A stretch of 64,000 bases of DNA from Bog-473 sp963788585 (GCA_963788585.1 CAWBHA010000003.1:992001-1056000); one strand, 5' to 3'. Shown: positions 46,015 to 55,209, numbered from the stretch's first letter. The notes: generated from the letters alone by a model not told the origin. Translations and numbers: made by a program.

Positions 46015-46950
46015 TCCTACTGCTACAAGACTTGGCGCTCACGCCGACGGCGTCTCGATCGTCGTGATCGTCCTTGTCGGCGGTGAGCTCCAAGAACGCC
46101 TCTTCGAGGCTCGCCCCGCGCACCTCGACGTCCCGGGTGCCCGGGAACGTGCTGAGCAGGGCGCCGAGAGCGGCATCGGTGTCCGAGCACGACAGGGTGA
46201 TGGCGTCCCCATGACGCTCGGCGCTCAGCACCCCGGGCAGTGCCTGCAGCTCGGCGAGGCCGGCGTCCGGCAGCGTCGCGCTGATCGAGCGCGAGCCGAC
46301 CTTGGCCTTGATCTCGGTGGCGGGACCATCGGCGACGATCCGGCCTCGGGCCATGAGCACGATCCGGTCCGCGTTGGCATCGGCCTCCTCGAGGTAGTGG
46401 GTGGCGAAGAGGATCGTCTTGCCCCGATCAGCACCGCCCGCATGGCCTGCCAGAACTCGATGCGGCCCTCCACGTCGATCCCCGACGTCGGCTCGTCGAG
46501 GACCAGCAGATCGGGGTCGCCGACAGCGCGGCGGCAAAGCGCACCCGCTGGGCCTGACCACCGGAGAGCTTGCTGGCCCAGCGTTCTGCGATGTCTGCGA
46601 TCCCCGTCTGACGCAGCACATCGTCGACGCTCAAGCGGGTGTGGGTAGTACGACGCCACCAGACGTGACCAGCTCGCGCACCCTGAGCTGATCGGGTGGC
46701 GACCCGTCCTGGAGCGTGCCGCCGACCCAGCCGGACTTGACAGCTTCGGTCGGCGATGCACCGAAGACCGAGACCGTTCCGCTGTCCGGTCGGGCCGAGC
46801 CCGAAGATCATGTCGATGGTCGTCGTCTTGCCGGCGCCGTTCGGCCCGAGAAGGGCCACCGTCTCGCCCAGGCGCGACCGCCAGGTCGATACCGCGGACC
46901 GCCTGGACCGAGCCGTAGGACTTGGCCACCTTGGACAGCTCGATCCCCAT
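46015..46950 (-). pseudogene. ABC transporter ATPase (DrrA-like), several frameshifts
   Basis: ATG 46950: GIELSKVAKSYGSVQAVRGI, then in another frame MALLGPNGAGKTTTIDMIFG (Walker A), KLSGGQAQRVRFAAAL (signature), a Walker B region with DEPTSGIDVEGRIEFWQAMR, ILFATHYLEEADANADRIVL (H-loop) and the C-terminal ASLEEAFLELTAD characteristic of drug-export ATPases. At least four breaks between these blocks. The residues between breaks are still fully family-like, which argues for sequence error more than long decay. A 28-bp element shared with the doxX unit lies 116-143 bp upstream. Confidence 0.72.
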
Positions 46951-47065
46951 TCGGACGGGCTAGGTGGCCATCGGACGGCTCTGTCTGCTGGTAGTTGCTG
47001 TAGACGCTATCGAGCCTGTAGCGCGGGACCGTTAGTTCCTTCGGCGATGATCGTTCATCATGTGT

Positions 47066-47093
47066 TGCGAGCTGCAACAAACGCAGCAACAGG
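47066..47093. promoter_or_regulatory. 28-bp duplicated element, copy 1 (upstream of ABC unit)
   Basis: Identical over 28 bp to 49237-49264. Read on the minus strand it contains the direct repeat TGTTGCTGC / TGTTGCAGC, 12 bp apart. It lies 116-143 bp before the ABC ATPase ATG. Confidence 0.6.
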
Positions 47094-47459
47094 ACTAGTG
47101 GAGGCGAATCGCTCGTGAAGGAGGAAACCTTGGAGGGTTCGGAAAGCGGCGCTCTCATCTGATCCTCTGGGTTGCATTCGGAGGGCGGGGCAGAAGGAGG
47201 TAGGAAGAGATGAGAGGCAGGAAGAGCTGACGAGAACGAGACCCCAATCCGCTCATGAACGCCGCACGGGCGCGTCAGCCAGCAAGGCGCCGTGGCGCCA
47301 GCGACAGCGTGAGCCACGTGCAAGGCGCCTCCAAGCGAGCCCAAGATGGGCATGGTCACCGTCGGTCGGCAGGTGTTCGCCAGCGAAGCATCATGTGATT
47401 CTGATAGCGGTCGAAGCCACGCTCCGATGACGCACTAGTGCAGATGTGGACAGGTGTGG

Positions 47460-47479
47460 AAAAAAAAAAAAAAAAAAAA
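47460..47479. repeat. Run of 20 adenines
   Basis: A20 in a high-GC genome, sitting exactly where the frameshifted alcohol dehydrogenase loses its C-terminus. May mark an assembly or library artefact. Confidence 0.85.
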
Positions 47480-47484
47480 GGAGA

Positions 47485-48407
47485 CACTGAGGTTTCGCAG
47501 GTGAGAAGTCATAGCCTCATGAACTGTGAAGCCGAAGTGATGGTGACGAAGTGGTTGAGCAGTCGGGTGCGATAAGACAGCGAGGTGGAGTGAGTAGTGT
47601 CGACGAGCCGGTGTGATGTACGTATTGGTCAAAGCTCTCAGGTGAAGGTCACCGGTTGCCGTGGACGCCGATGTTTGCGACGTGGCCGCCGGGACGGACG
47701 AGCTCAGTGCGAGCTCGAAGTGCGGAACCGACGCTTCGATTGACGTCAGCACCGAGTCCGAGTGACTCGATGATCGCGAAGGGATCCTGCGAGTTGTTGA
47801 CGTAGTCGCACGAACTGCTTGGCGCTCGAGCTGTCAGCGAGATCATGCGATGATGTGGAGGGGCTGAACAGAGCGCACCAGTGATGGCGGACAGCGATCG
47901 GCCCTGCGCCGACGACAGCGACGACGTCGCCGGGCGAACGTGCCGTTGAGACGCCGACTTCGTAGGCGTCGGCAGGATGTCGGCGAGCATGAGAACTCCT
48001 CGTCGGCGACTCCGGCAGGGACCGGGTAGGTAGAGTGTCAGCAAACGGCACCCGACGTACTCGGCTTGGGTGCCGTCGATGTTGTGGCCGAGGATCCAGC
48101 CGCCTCGCCAAGACACTGTCCGTAGCGGCTCTCGGCAGAAGCGGCAAGCCACACGCGTAATGCAGAACGAGGACGCGGTCACCGAGGCGAGTCTTCACCG
48201 CAGGCCGACCCTTCGACGTCCCGACGCCTCGTGGCCGAGGATCCGTCCGGGTGTCACCTCGGGGAGGTCACCCTTCAGGATGTGGAGGTCGGTGCCGCAG
48301 ATGGTGGTGGCGTCGACCCGACGACGGCGTCGGTGTCGGCGATCAGTTCGGGTCTGGACTTCGTCCCAGCTCTTGTCGTTGGGACCGTGGTAGACGAGCG
48401 CTTTCAT
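47485..48407 (-). pseudogene. Zinc-dependent alcohol dehydrogenase, many frameshifts
   Basis: ATG 48407: MKALVYHGPNDKSWDEVQTR, then TTICGTDLHILKGDLPEVTPG with RILGHEASG (catalytic-zinc Cys and GHE), GDRVLVLHYACG, GGWILGHNIDGTQAEYV, VLMLADILPT, DVVAVVGAGPI (NAD Rossmann), IESLGLGADV, TELVRPGGHVANIGVHGNR, and near the end LRHHHFGFTVHEAMTS. All blocks are in the right order for a medium-chain ADH of about 345 aa but lie in shifting frames, roughly one indel per 30-60 bp. The C-terminus ends at the A20 run. Follows doxX in the same direction. Confidence 0.72.
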
Positions 48408-48559
48408 GATGTGGTTCTTGGTGATTGATGAGTCTCGACGTCGGCGACGTAGGACGCGGGATGACGCGGGAGCGGCGCGGCGCCGCTCAAGGGTGAGGTG
48501 GGGACAGGGAGGTGGCGGGCCCGCGATGCCAGCACGATGTAACCTGCTGAAGTGCTCGC

Positions 48560-49097
48560 AACCAGATGGGTCGAGTGCGTATCGGTCGAGGCCAGGTACC
48601 GGCATTGCGCCAGGCAAGATGAGCGGACTTCGAGGATCATGTAAGCCGGGTTGACGCCGGCCGATCCGGTGAACATGTACATCATGTTGAGGTGAGCCGC
48701 CCAGAGCAGCAGGCCGGTGAACAGCCCGAGGATGAGCCCGATGCCGACGGCCAGCTCACCGAGGCGATGAGCTTGGCGATCCACGAGGCGTTGGGGATGA
48801 CGAAGTTGTGCAGGAAGGCGGCCCACCAGCCGTAGCTGGCCCCGCTCTTGCCCGTGGCCGAGCCAGGACGCCAGCGGTGGCGAAGCCCTTGACGCCCGCA
48901 CCGCCGCCGAACCAGAAGGCAGCCTTCTCGCTGCCCCAGATCTTCTGGTAGCCGGCGTTGATCCACCAGTAGCCGAGCACGAGTCGCACGGCGAGCCAGA
49001 GCACGCTGGCGGCTCGGGACCGGAAGAGCCAGTCGGCGAAGCGCAGATTGTGCTCATGCCCCGGTACGTTCCGGTCGTTCAGAGGCTTGGGGGGCAT
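48560..49097 (-). pseudogene. DoxX-family membrane protein, frameshifted
   Basis: ATG 49097: PPKPLNDRNVPGHEHNLRFA, WLAVRLVLGYWWINAGYQKI, GSEKAAFWFGGGAGVKGFAT, then (other frames) SGASYGWWAAFLHNFVIPNA, GELAVGIGLILGLFTGLLLW and AAHLNMMYMFTGSAGVNPAY. This is a four-helix DoxX/DoxD-type protein. About three breaks. It precedes the alcohol dehydrogenase with which it probably shares a transcript, and the second copy of the 28-bp element lies 140-167 bp upstream. Confidence 0.72.
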
Positions 49098-49236
49098 TAC
49101 GTGACGAGCCACCAACATCGTCGGTGGACGCAGAGGGAGGTGTCAGGACGTTCGTCTCGGGTCCCATCGGGACCACCGATCTCCTCCCGAGAGCGGGAGG
49201 ACTGTCGCTCGAGGTGAGCTGACAGCCAGCATGCTC

Positions 49237-49264
49237 TGCGAGCTGCAACAAACGCAGCAACAGG
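49237..49264. promoter_or_regulatory. 28-bp duplicated element, copy 2 (upstream of doxX unit)
   Basis: Exact copy of 47066-47093 in the same orientation, and likewise in front of a minus-strand unit. Flanking sequence is not conserved apart from a nearby CATG. Confidence 0.6.
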
Positions 49265-49332
49265 GAAAATGCAGGTCAAGCCGGCAAGTAGCGGCGACCA
49301 TAGGACGCGTGAGAGCGGCCCGACGAAATCCC

Positions 49333-49872
49333 TCAGTCCTCGTTGCGAAACGTGAGCGAGTAGCCGCGGCCGGGGCGGTTGACCAGGTCAGCGGGTATTT
49401 CCAACCGGGCGAGGATCTTTCTCACCCTCGAGACGTAGTTGCGGACTTCTTCTGGGAACAGTGCCGAGTCCGACCAGGCGTATCCCATGATCTGCGACGA
49501 GGTGTAGAAGCGATGGGGGTGATCGAGGAGGAACTGGAGCAGCTCGAACTCCGGTTCGTGAGAACGACCTCCTGTCCCTTGTGGCGCAGCACGCGACCGT
49601 GGGATCGAGCCAGAGCCCCTGCAGTTGCCAGATCCGCTGATACCAGAGATCAAGGCGTACGTAGTACCCCTCCATCTGAGTCTCGATGAAGGCGACATCG
49701 ACGTCGGCCGCCTTTTGCGCCACCGGATGGAGCTTGGGCAGCTCTCGCTTGACCGATCCAAGAGGCCGAGTTTGAAGCGGATCAGATCGTCGTAGATGCT
49801 CATCCAATGACGGGCATCCTCCCAGTGCTCGGTCTCGATATCCTCCCCCTCGAGCGGGCCCTGAGCCGGCAC
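49333..49872 (-). pseudogene. Winged-helix transcriptional regulator, two frameshifts
   Basis: GTG 49872: PAQGPLEGEDIETEHWEDAR, MSIYDDLIRFKLGLLDR, then VKRELPKLHPVAQKAADVDV, AFIETQMEGYYVRLDLWYQR, IWQLQGLWLDP, then FELLQFLLDHPHRFYTSSQI, WSDSALFPEEVRNYVSRVRK, NRPGRGYSLTFRNED. The C-terminal third is an OmpR/PhoB-type winged helix (FELLxxLxxHP...VRxxVSRVRKKL...RGxGYxL). The N-terminal 110 residues are a helical domain I do not recognise, not a receiver. Corrected length about 180 aa. Divergent from the small gene at 50041. Confidence 0.65.
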
Positions 49873-50040
49873 CTTTGATGGTCGACCTCCACAGACATAA
49901 CTATATGGACGCTGTCGAACCCGTCTGTTGCTGAACTTCTTACGCGGCCCGGTGTACGACTGGTCCATGAACTCGGGAGCAGCACATCCGGATCGGCCCG
50001 ACATGTCGCGGCGACGAGAGGTGGCGACGATTCCTTGGGC

Positions 50041-50301
50041 ATGGAGGACGAGATGGCTCCCGCCAAGGCCTCCTTGGAACAAGCGCTGTTCTGGAGAGGG
50101 ATTTACACCGAGATCCTCGAAATGGAGGAGTCGGTCCTCGCTCGCATTCGCCAGCTCATGGCAAAGCAATCCCCTCAGGCACGACGAGAGGTCGAGTTGA
50201 CGAACGTGCCGGTGGTGGTGGCCAGGTCGAGCGATTCCGAGCCCGTCGGGGGATCTGGGATTCCCGGGTGCGCGCACCAATCGGAAAGTCTGACGTCGTG
50301 A
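50041..50301 (+). CDS. Small helical hypothetical protein, C-terminus frameshifted
   Basis: ATG 50041: EDEMAPAKASLEQALFWRGI, YTEILEMEESVLARIRQLMA, KQSPQARREVELTNVPVVVA. After about residue 63 the family-like continuation QVERFRARRGIWDSRVRAP is in another frame, so a base is probably missing near 50,222. An amphipathic, Glu-rich helical protein; family not recognised. Divergent from the winged-helix regulator (gap 168 bp), with which it may form a functional pair. Confidence 0.5.
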   Translation: MEDEMAPAKASLEQALFWRGIYTEILEMEESVLARIRQLMAKQSPQARREVELTNVPVVVARSSDSEPVGGSGIPGCAHQSESLTS

Positions 50302-50321
50302 CGGCTCTGCCCAGCTCGAGG

Positions 50322-51560
50322 ATGAATCTGCTGACGGCAGTGACGAGCAAGGTGGTTCGCGCTCGGAGCCCTGGCGCTCGCCGTGTTGGCCGTGGGTGTG
50401 GACGGCACCGTGCTCAGCGTGGCCCTGCCGACGCTGTCCAAGGCGCTGCATGCGTCGGAGTCCGACCTCCAGTGGTTCTCGTCAGGGTACTTCCTCGTGC
50501 TGGCCGCGGCGATGCTCCCAGCCGGCCTTCTGGGCGACCGCTACGGGCGCAAGAAGGTCCTGCTCGTCTCCTTGGTCCTCTTCGGGGTGGGCTCCGCGGG
50601 CTGTGCCTATTCGACCTCGGTAGGCGAGTTCATGGCCGCCCGGGTGCTCGTCGGCCTCGCCGGCGCCGGGCTGATCGTCATGGCGTTCTCCGTTCTCACG
50701 GTGCTGTTCAGACAAGGAGGAACGGCCGAAGGCGTGGGGATCATGTCGGCGGCCACCTTCGTGGCCTTCCCGATCGGCCCCATCCTCGGTGGCTGGCTGT
50801 TGACGAATTACTGGTGGGGCTGGGTGTTCCTGATCAATGTGCCCGTCGTCGTCGTCGCCTTGGTCGCCGTCGTCGCCCTGGTGCCGGAATCCCGCGCTCG
50901 TGAGCGCCCAGGCTTGGACCTCGTCGGGGTGGCGGCCTCGGCCGCCGGGCTAGTGATCTTGACCTACGGCCTGATCAAGGCCGGCCAGGACGGCTGGGGC
51001 AATGTCGACGCCCTGGCCATGATGGTCGGCGGAGTGGCGCTGCTGATCGGCTTCTTCGCCTGGGAGCGCCGGTTGACCAGCCGGCCCGGTGGCCAGCCGC
51101 TGATCGATCTGACGCTCTTCTCCTCGGCCTCGTTCACCTGGGGGGTGATCCTCTCCATGTTCCCGATCGTCGCCATGCTCGGCGTCTTGTTCACCATGCC
51201 GCAGTACTTCCAGGGTGTGCTCGGGACGACTGCGATGGGATCGGGGCTGAGGCTGCTACCTCTCGTCGGCGGACTCGTGTCGGAGCTGTTCCTGCGGCCC
51301 ACGTCGTGCAGCCTGGTGGGCGCCAAGGTGGCCGTGGCCGCTGGCTTTGTCGTGCTCATGGTCGGGCTCTTGCTGGCTCCACGATGACGGCCGGTTCGAG
51401 CGGCCTCTTCGTGGCGGGATGGATGGCCCTCGCCGGCTCGGGGTCGGTATCGCCATGGCCACCACCATGTCCGCTGCGCTGGTTGAACTGTCGGAGCAGA
51501 AAAGCGGTGTCGGCTCGGGTGTGATGCAGGCGGTCAACAAGACCGGGGCCCCGCTCGGAA
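50322..51560 (+). pseudogene. Drug-efflux MFS transporter (DHA2/EmrB-QacA type) interrupted by IS30
   Basis: ATG 50322: NLLTAVTSK, one-base shift near 50,351, then WFALGALALAVLAVGVDGTV, LSVALPTLSKALHASESDLQ (DHA2 motif), GDRYGRKKVLLVSLVLFGVG (motif A), GGWLLTNYWWGWVFLINVPV (motif C region), up to fourteen-helix-type C-terminal segments. A second shift near 51,380 leads to GLFVAGWMALAG, GIAMATTMSAALVELSEQ, VMQAVNKTGAPLG. At about 51,560 the sequence runs into the 3' end of an IS30 transposase gene, so the last 60-odd residues are missing. Confidence 0.8.
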
Positions 51561-52708
51561 CGCAACAGCCTCGGCGAACGCCTGAGATGGTGTCATCCAA
51601 CCGAGTGTCTGTCGAGGCCTCGTATTGAGCGAGCGGGCGATGGCGTCGAGTTCTCGCTGTGAGGCCTGGGAGAGGTCAGAAGACTTTGGCAGGTATTGGC
51701 GGAGCAGCCCGTTCGTGTTTTCGTTGCTCCCGCGCTGCCAAGGGCTCTTGGGATCGCAGAAGTAAACCTGCACGCCGGTGTCGATGGTGAACTGGACGTG
51801 TTGGGCCATTTCGCACCCTTGATCCCAAGTGATCGAGCGTCGCAGCTGGGCGGGCAGGGTCAAGACGCGTTGGTCATGGCCTTGCGGACCGCTTCGGCGT
51901 TGTGACCGTTGGGGAGCTTGAGCAAGATGACGTAGCGACTGTGGCGCTCGACCAGGGTCCCGATTGAAGTCATCTTCTTGCCGAAGATCAGGTCCCCTTC
52001 CCAGTGGCCCGGGACAGCCCGGTCCTTCACCTCGGCCGGACGCTCCGAGATCATCACCATGTCCTTGATCTTTCCCGCTCCGATGCGATTGCCCTTGACG
52101 TAGGTCTTGGGCCGGCGCATGGCCCGGCCAGTGCGCAGGCAGGTATGGAGCTCTTTGCGCAGCGCTCCACGGCTCTGGACGAAGAGCGACTGGTAGATGG
52201 TTTCGTGGGACACCTGCATCTCCGGGCGATCGGGGTACTGAAGAGCCAACCACGCCGAGATCTGCTGGGGAGACCATCTGGACTCGAGCTTGCGCTCGAC
52301 GACCCTTCGGAGCCGGCGGCACTCCGCCAGCTTGGCCCGCTTTGGTCGCAGCGCCCGCCGACAGGCTGCCCGATCGGCCACCAGGGCCCGATACTTCTTG
52401 CGCCCACCGTTGGCGTTCACCTCCCGACACAGCGTCGAAGGCGACCGGCCGAGGGACTCAGCAATGGCTCGGATGGAGTCACCCGCCGCCAACCCACGGG
52501 AGATCTCCTCGCGTTCTTCGAGTGAGAGTCGCAGGTCGGAGTGCTGGCGTGGGGTGGGGCGTTTCCCTCCGGCATCGGCAATGAACTTGCGCAACGACAC
52601 GTTCTGCCGGCCCAGATGTTTGGCAATCCTCTTGATCGGAACCCCAGCCTCTCGCATGTCCCAGATCGTCTGGCGCTCTTCTTCGCTAAAGCGTCTCCAC
52701 ACCCGCAC
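51534..52708 (-). CDS. IS30-family transposase, one frameshift
   Basis: DDE transposase. ATG 52708. N-terminal HTH: FSEEERQTIWDMREAGVPIK, RIAKHLGRQNVSLRKFIADA; a second LSLEEREEISRGLAAGDSIR, AIAESLGRSPSTLCREV. Catalytic core: VPGHWEGDLIFG (first Asp), SITWDQGCEMAQHVQF (second Asp), SPWQRGSNENTNGLLRQYLP (Glu), then LNTRPRQTLGWMTPSQAFAE. The frame breaks near 51,865 between EAVRKAMTNA and LTLPAQLRRS. The last nine residues (FRAGPRSC region) are read from the interrupted MFS gene, so the natural C-terminus is at or near the element end. Confidence 0.85.
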
Positions 52709-52770
52709 ACCTCCTGATCGACGACATCACTGTTCGCGAATCAGGCTGCGTGTTGCAACGACGGCTTGAG
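51560..52770 (-). mobile_element. IS30-family insertion sequence
   Basis: One transposase gene fills the element. Imperfect inverted ends may be GCAACAGCCTCGGCGAAC on the left (51562-51579) and the complement of a GCAACACGCAGCCTG...CGCGAAC segment on the right (about 52,733-52,757); gaps make this tentative. The left end joins the efflux MFS coding sequence directly. Confidence 0.65.
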
Positions 52771-52860
52771 GCCACAGCCACAAGGTGTCACCCCAGGCCG
52801 GCAGCGAGGATTGAAGCGGCCGCTCGATGATCCGCCACTTTCGTGAATGGATCGATCAGC

Positions 52861-52968
52861 GTGTGGGTGGGTGCCCAGGCCAGGTCTGACTCCAGCAACC
52901 CGGCTGACGTCCCTTGGGACTGTCTTTCAGTTCGATTCGTCGGCCTGGCCCGGTCACCCACTCGACAC
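52861..52968 (+). ncRNA. Candidate bridge RNA/structured leader of IS110 copy 1
   Basis: Arms at 52869-52884 (GGGTGCCCAGGCCAGG) and 52944-52959 pair at 14 of 16 positions and enclose a small hairpin GTCCCTTGGGAC. Flanks GTGT/ACAC extend the stem. It lies 113 bp before the transposase ATG, in the left end where IS110 bridge RNAs are encoded. Confidence 0.45.
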
Positions 52969-53080
52969 CTGCCGGTCGGACGGAGTGACCTCATAGGAGC
53001 TTGCCTCACACAGGCCCGTCGCTGTCTTGTCCGTCGTTCCGCTCGGTGCGGTGTCATCCCCAAACCAATCCAACGAAGGG

Positions 53081-54143
53081 ATGACAGTGACTACTTTGGC
53101 ACGGAGCATCATCGGCGGCGTCGATACGCACCTCGACGTCCATGTAGCTGCAGCTTTAGACGAGCGGGGCACCCTGCTCGGCGTCGAGAGCTTCGCCACC
53201 ACCGAGACGCGGCTACAAGTTGCTGCTGGGCTGGCTGAGCGACTTCGGTCCCGTCGAGCTGGTCGGCGTCGAAGGCACGGGGTCCTATGGCGCCGGGCTC
53301 ACCCGCCACCTCCAGGCCGAGCACGTGAGGGTCGTCGAAGTCGACCGCCCCAATCGCCAGCGTCGCCGACGCAAGGGGAAGTCCGATCCCCAAGACGCCA
53401 TCATCGGCTGCTCGGGCGGCCCTCTCGGGTGACGCCTGCGGTGAGGCCAAGACGAGGGACGGAAACGTCGAAGCCATGCGGGTTTTGCGGGTGGCCAGGT
53501 CATCGGCGCGCAAAGGTCGGACCCAGGCGCTCAACCAGATGCGCAACCTGGTCTCGACGGCCCCCGAGCCCATCCGCACCGAGCTCCGAGGCCTCAGCGT
53601 CTTCAATCTGCTCGAGCGGGCCTCGGGCTATCGACCCGGAACCAAGCGTGACATCGTCTCGCTGACCAAGTTCACGCTGCGGATGCTGGCCCGCCGGGCC
53701 ATCACCTTCGAAGAGGAGATCTCCGAGATCGACGCCGTCCTCAAGCCCTTGGTCAAAGAGACCGCGCCCGAGCTCGTCGCCACTCTCGGCATCGGGACCG
53801 ACGCCGCCTCGGCGCTCCTCGTCGCGGCCGGCGACAATCCCGGGCGGCTGCGCAACGAGGCCGCCTTCGCCCACCTCTGCGGAGCTTCACCGCTCGACGC
53901 CAGCAGCGGCAAGAACGAGCGGCACCGCCTCAATCGGAGCGGTGATCGTCAAGCCAACTCGGCCCTGTGGCACATCGTGCTCACCCGCATGGTCTACGAC
54001 CCTCGAACCACCGAGTACATCCATCGACCCGGACCAAGGAAGGCCTGGCCAAGAAGGAGGCGGTGCGATGCCTCAAGCGCTACGTCGCTCGTGAGGTCTT
54101 CAGTCTTCTACCTCAAGACAAACTGGGGCTTGACAGCCCATAG
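53081..54143 (+). pseudogene. IS110-family transposase (copy 1), three frameshifts
   Basis: ATG 53081 (GAAGGG upstream): SIIGGVDTHLDVHVAAALDE (first Asp of the DEDD domain), GPVELVGVEGTGSYGAGLTR (Glu), GKSDPQDAI (Asp), then VEAMRVLRVARSSARKGRTQ, and the C-terminal transposase-20 domain FAHLCGASPLDASSGKNERH with the catalytic-type Ser, NRSGDRQANSALWHIVLTRM, RTKEGLAKKEAVRCLKRYVA. Breaks at about 53,213, 53,408 and 54,027; correction gives about 353 aa. Distinct from the intact copy 2, with which it shares little sequence. Confidence 0.82.
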
Positions 54144-54897
54144 GAGCATCGTACGGGGGCAGTTAGCCCAAGCCATGCCGGAGCTTCAACGAGCGGCAGC
54201 CGAAATCTCTCGACGCGAACCGCCGTCAGGCCCTGGTGGGCAGTCTTCTCCGCCGTGGAACGTCCAAGCTGACTCATAGAAGTGCCTGGATCGCACTCCT
54301 GGGTGGTCGAAGGTCCGAATGTTTCCACCTCCAGGGTGCAGGGATAGGAGACGAAGCGCCGCAGCGCCTCCACAACCAGCTCCTTCCGCAATGCCCTTGA
54401 CTTGCTAACGTTCGACGTCACGACCAGACCAGCTGATGACGTAACGCGGGTGGTGCGGTGAGAAAAGGAGCCCACCCAAGAGCGGTGCTCCAGGCGGACC
54501 ATCTCCGACGCGGATGCAGAGACGCTGTGCGCACGACGCCAGATTCCTTAGGACGTGCTCGACGGAACTCCAGGCTGATCGACCATCGGACCGAAGAGGA
54601 GCTTCGACCTCCCCGGCAAGATCGAGCCAGCTGGTCGACGTCGTCCGGTGTGGCCTCAACGACTCGCACTGAGCCATTCTCTCTTATTCACCTGGCACAA
54701 CCAGGGGCCGACACATACGGGCGCCCAGGTCCGGCGTACTGAGGCACCCTGTGCCGGCACATGGGGCCGACGCTCTGCACCGGCACACCAAGAGCAGACC
54801 CATCGCCGTGTGGGGCGTCTGCTCCATCGAGTGACCTTGGGCGAGATTATGTGCTCTCGTTGTAGGGCGGAGCCATAGCCCTGGGTGCTGTCCTTTG
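54144..54897. other. Disrupted region with a possible GNAT-like remnant
   Basis: On the minus strand around 54,660-54,400 a broken frame begins RVVEATPDDVDQLARS, the usual opening of GNAT acetyltransferases, followed by pieces in other frames (VEHVLRNLASCAQRLCIRVG; GAPLLG). No complete gene. The rest up to 54,897 has nothing recognisable except a short GGGC/GCCC hairpin near 54,865-54,881. Confidence 0.35.
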
Positions 54898-55016
54898 GGG
54901 TGACCGCCGCAAGGCGTAAGGGTAAGAGGAACCGCCGTTAACGGGATTGGGTTGCGTCAGGACTGTAAGGGCGGGAGGGTGCCCCACCGTCCGGCGGTAT
55001 AGGGCACCGGTCACTC
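54898..55016 (+). ncRNA. Candidate structured RNA, about 119 nt
   Basis: Closing stem 54898-54904/55010-55016. Inside: CGCC-GCAA-GGCG with a GNRA tetraloop (54905-54916), CCGTTAACGG (54935-54944) or alternatively CCGCC 54932-54936 with GGCGG 54970-54974, and GGTGCCC (54978-54984)/GGGCACC (55002-55008) capped by ACCG/CGGT. The GNRA loop exists only on the plus strand, which sets the strand. No open frame crosses it. It lies between the two IS110 elements. It may be a HEARO/omega-RNA-like element, but I cannot confirm this. Confidence 0.5.
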
Positions 55017-55209
55017 AAACGACCCGGTGGGGAACAATGGTCATTGCAAGAATGAAGTGACGTTGCATCGCGAGTGCCATACCGTCACTGAGCGCGTGCC
55101 CTTGTCGCTCTGACGTGCTCTATTTGCACTGAACCGCGATCAGAGATCGCCCCAAGTGTGTCTCGATAGAACTGCTCTTCTTCGAGGTGCACGACAATCG
55201 CTCCGTCAC

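Larger units (their letters stand above)
46951..47484. other. Region between ABC ATPase start and ADH remnant
   Basis: Contains the upstream region of the ABC unit with the first copy of the 28-bp element (47066-47093) and, at its end, a run of 20 A (47460-47479). No gene recognised. Confidence 0.5.
52790..54143 (+). mobile_element. IS110-family element, copy 1
   Basis: IS110 transposase gene preceded by about 290 bp of non-coding, strongly foldable DNA, the usual place of the IS110 left-end RNA. No terminal inverted repeats, as expected for the family; exact ends cannot be set. Confidence 0.55.

Noticed and set aside
54898..55016. Known riboswitch classes (cobalamin, c-di-GMP, glycine, SAM) for the structured segment
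   Set aside because: None of their hallmark sequences could be matched by eye, and no suitable gene follows directly.
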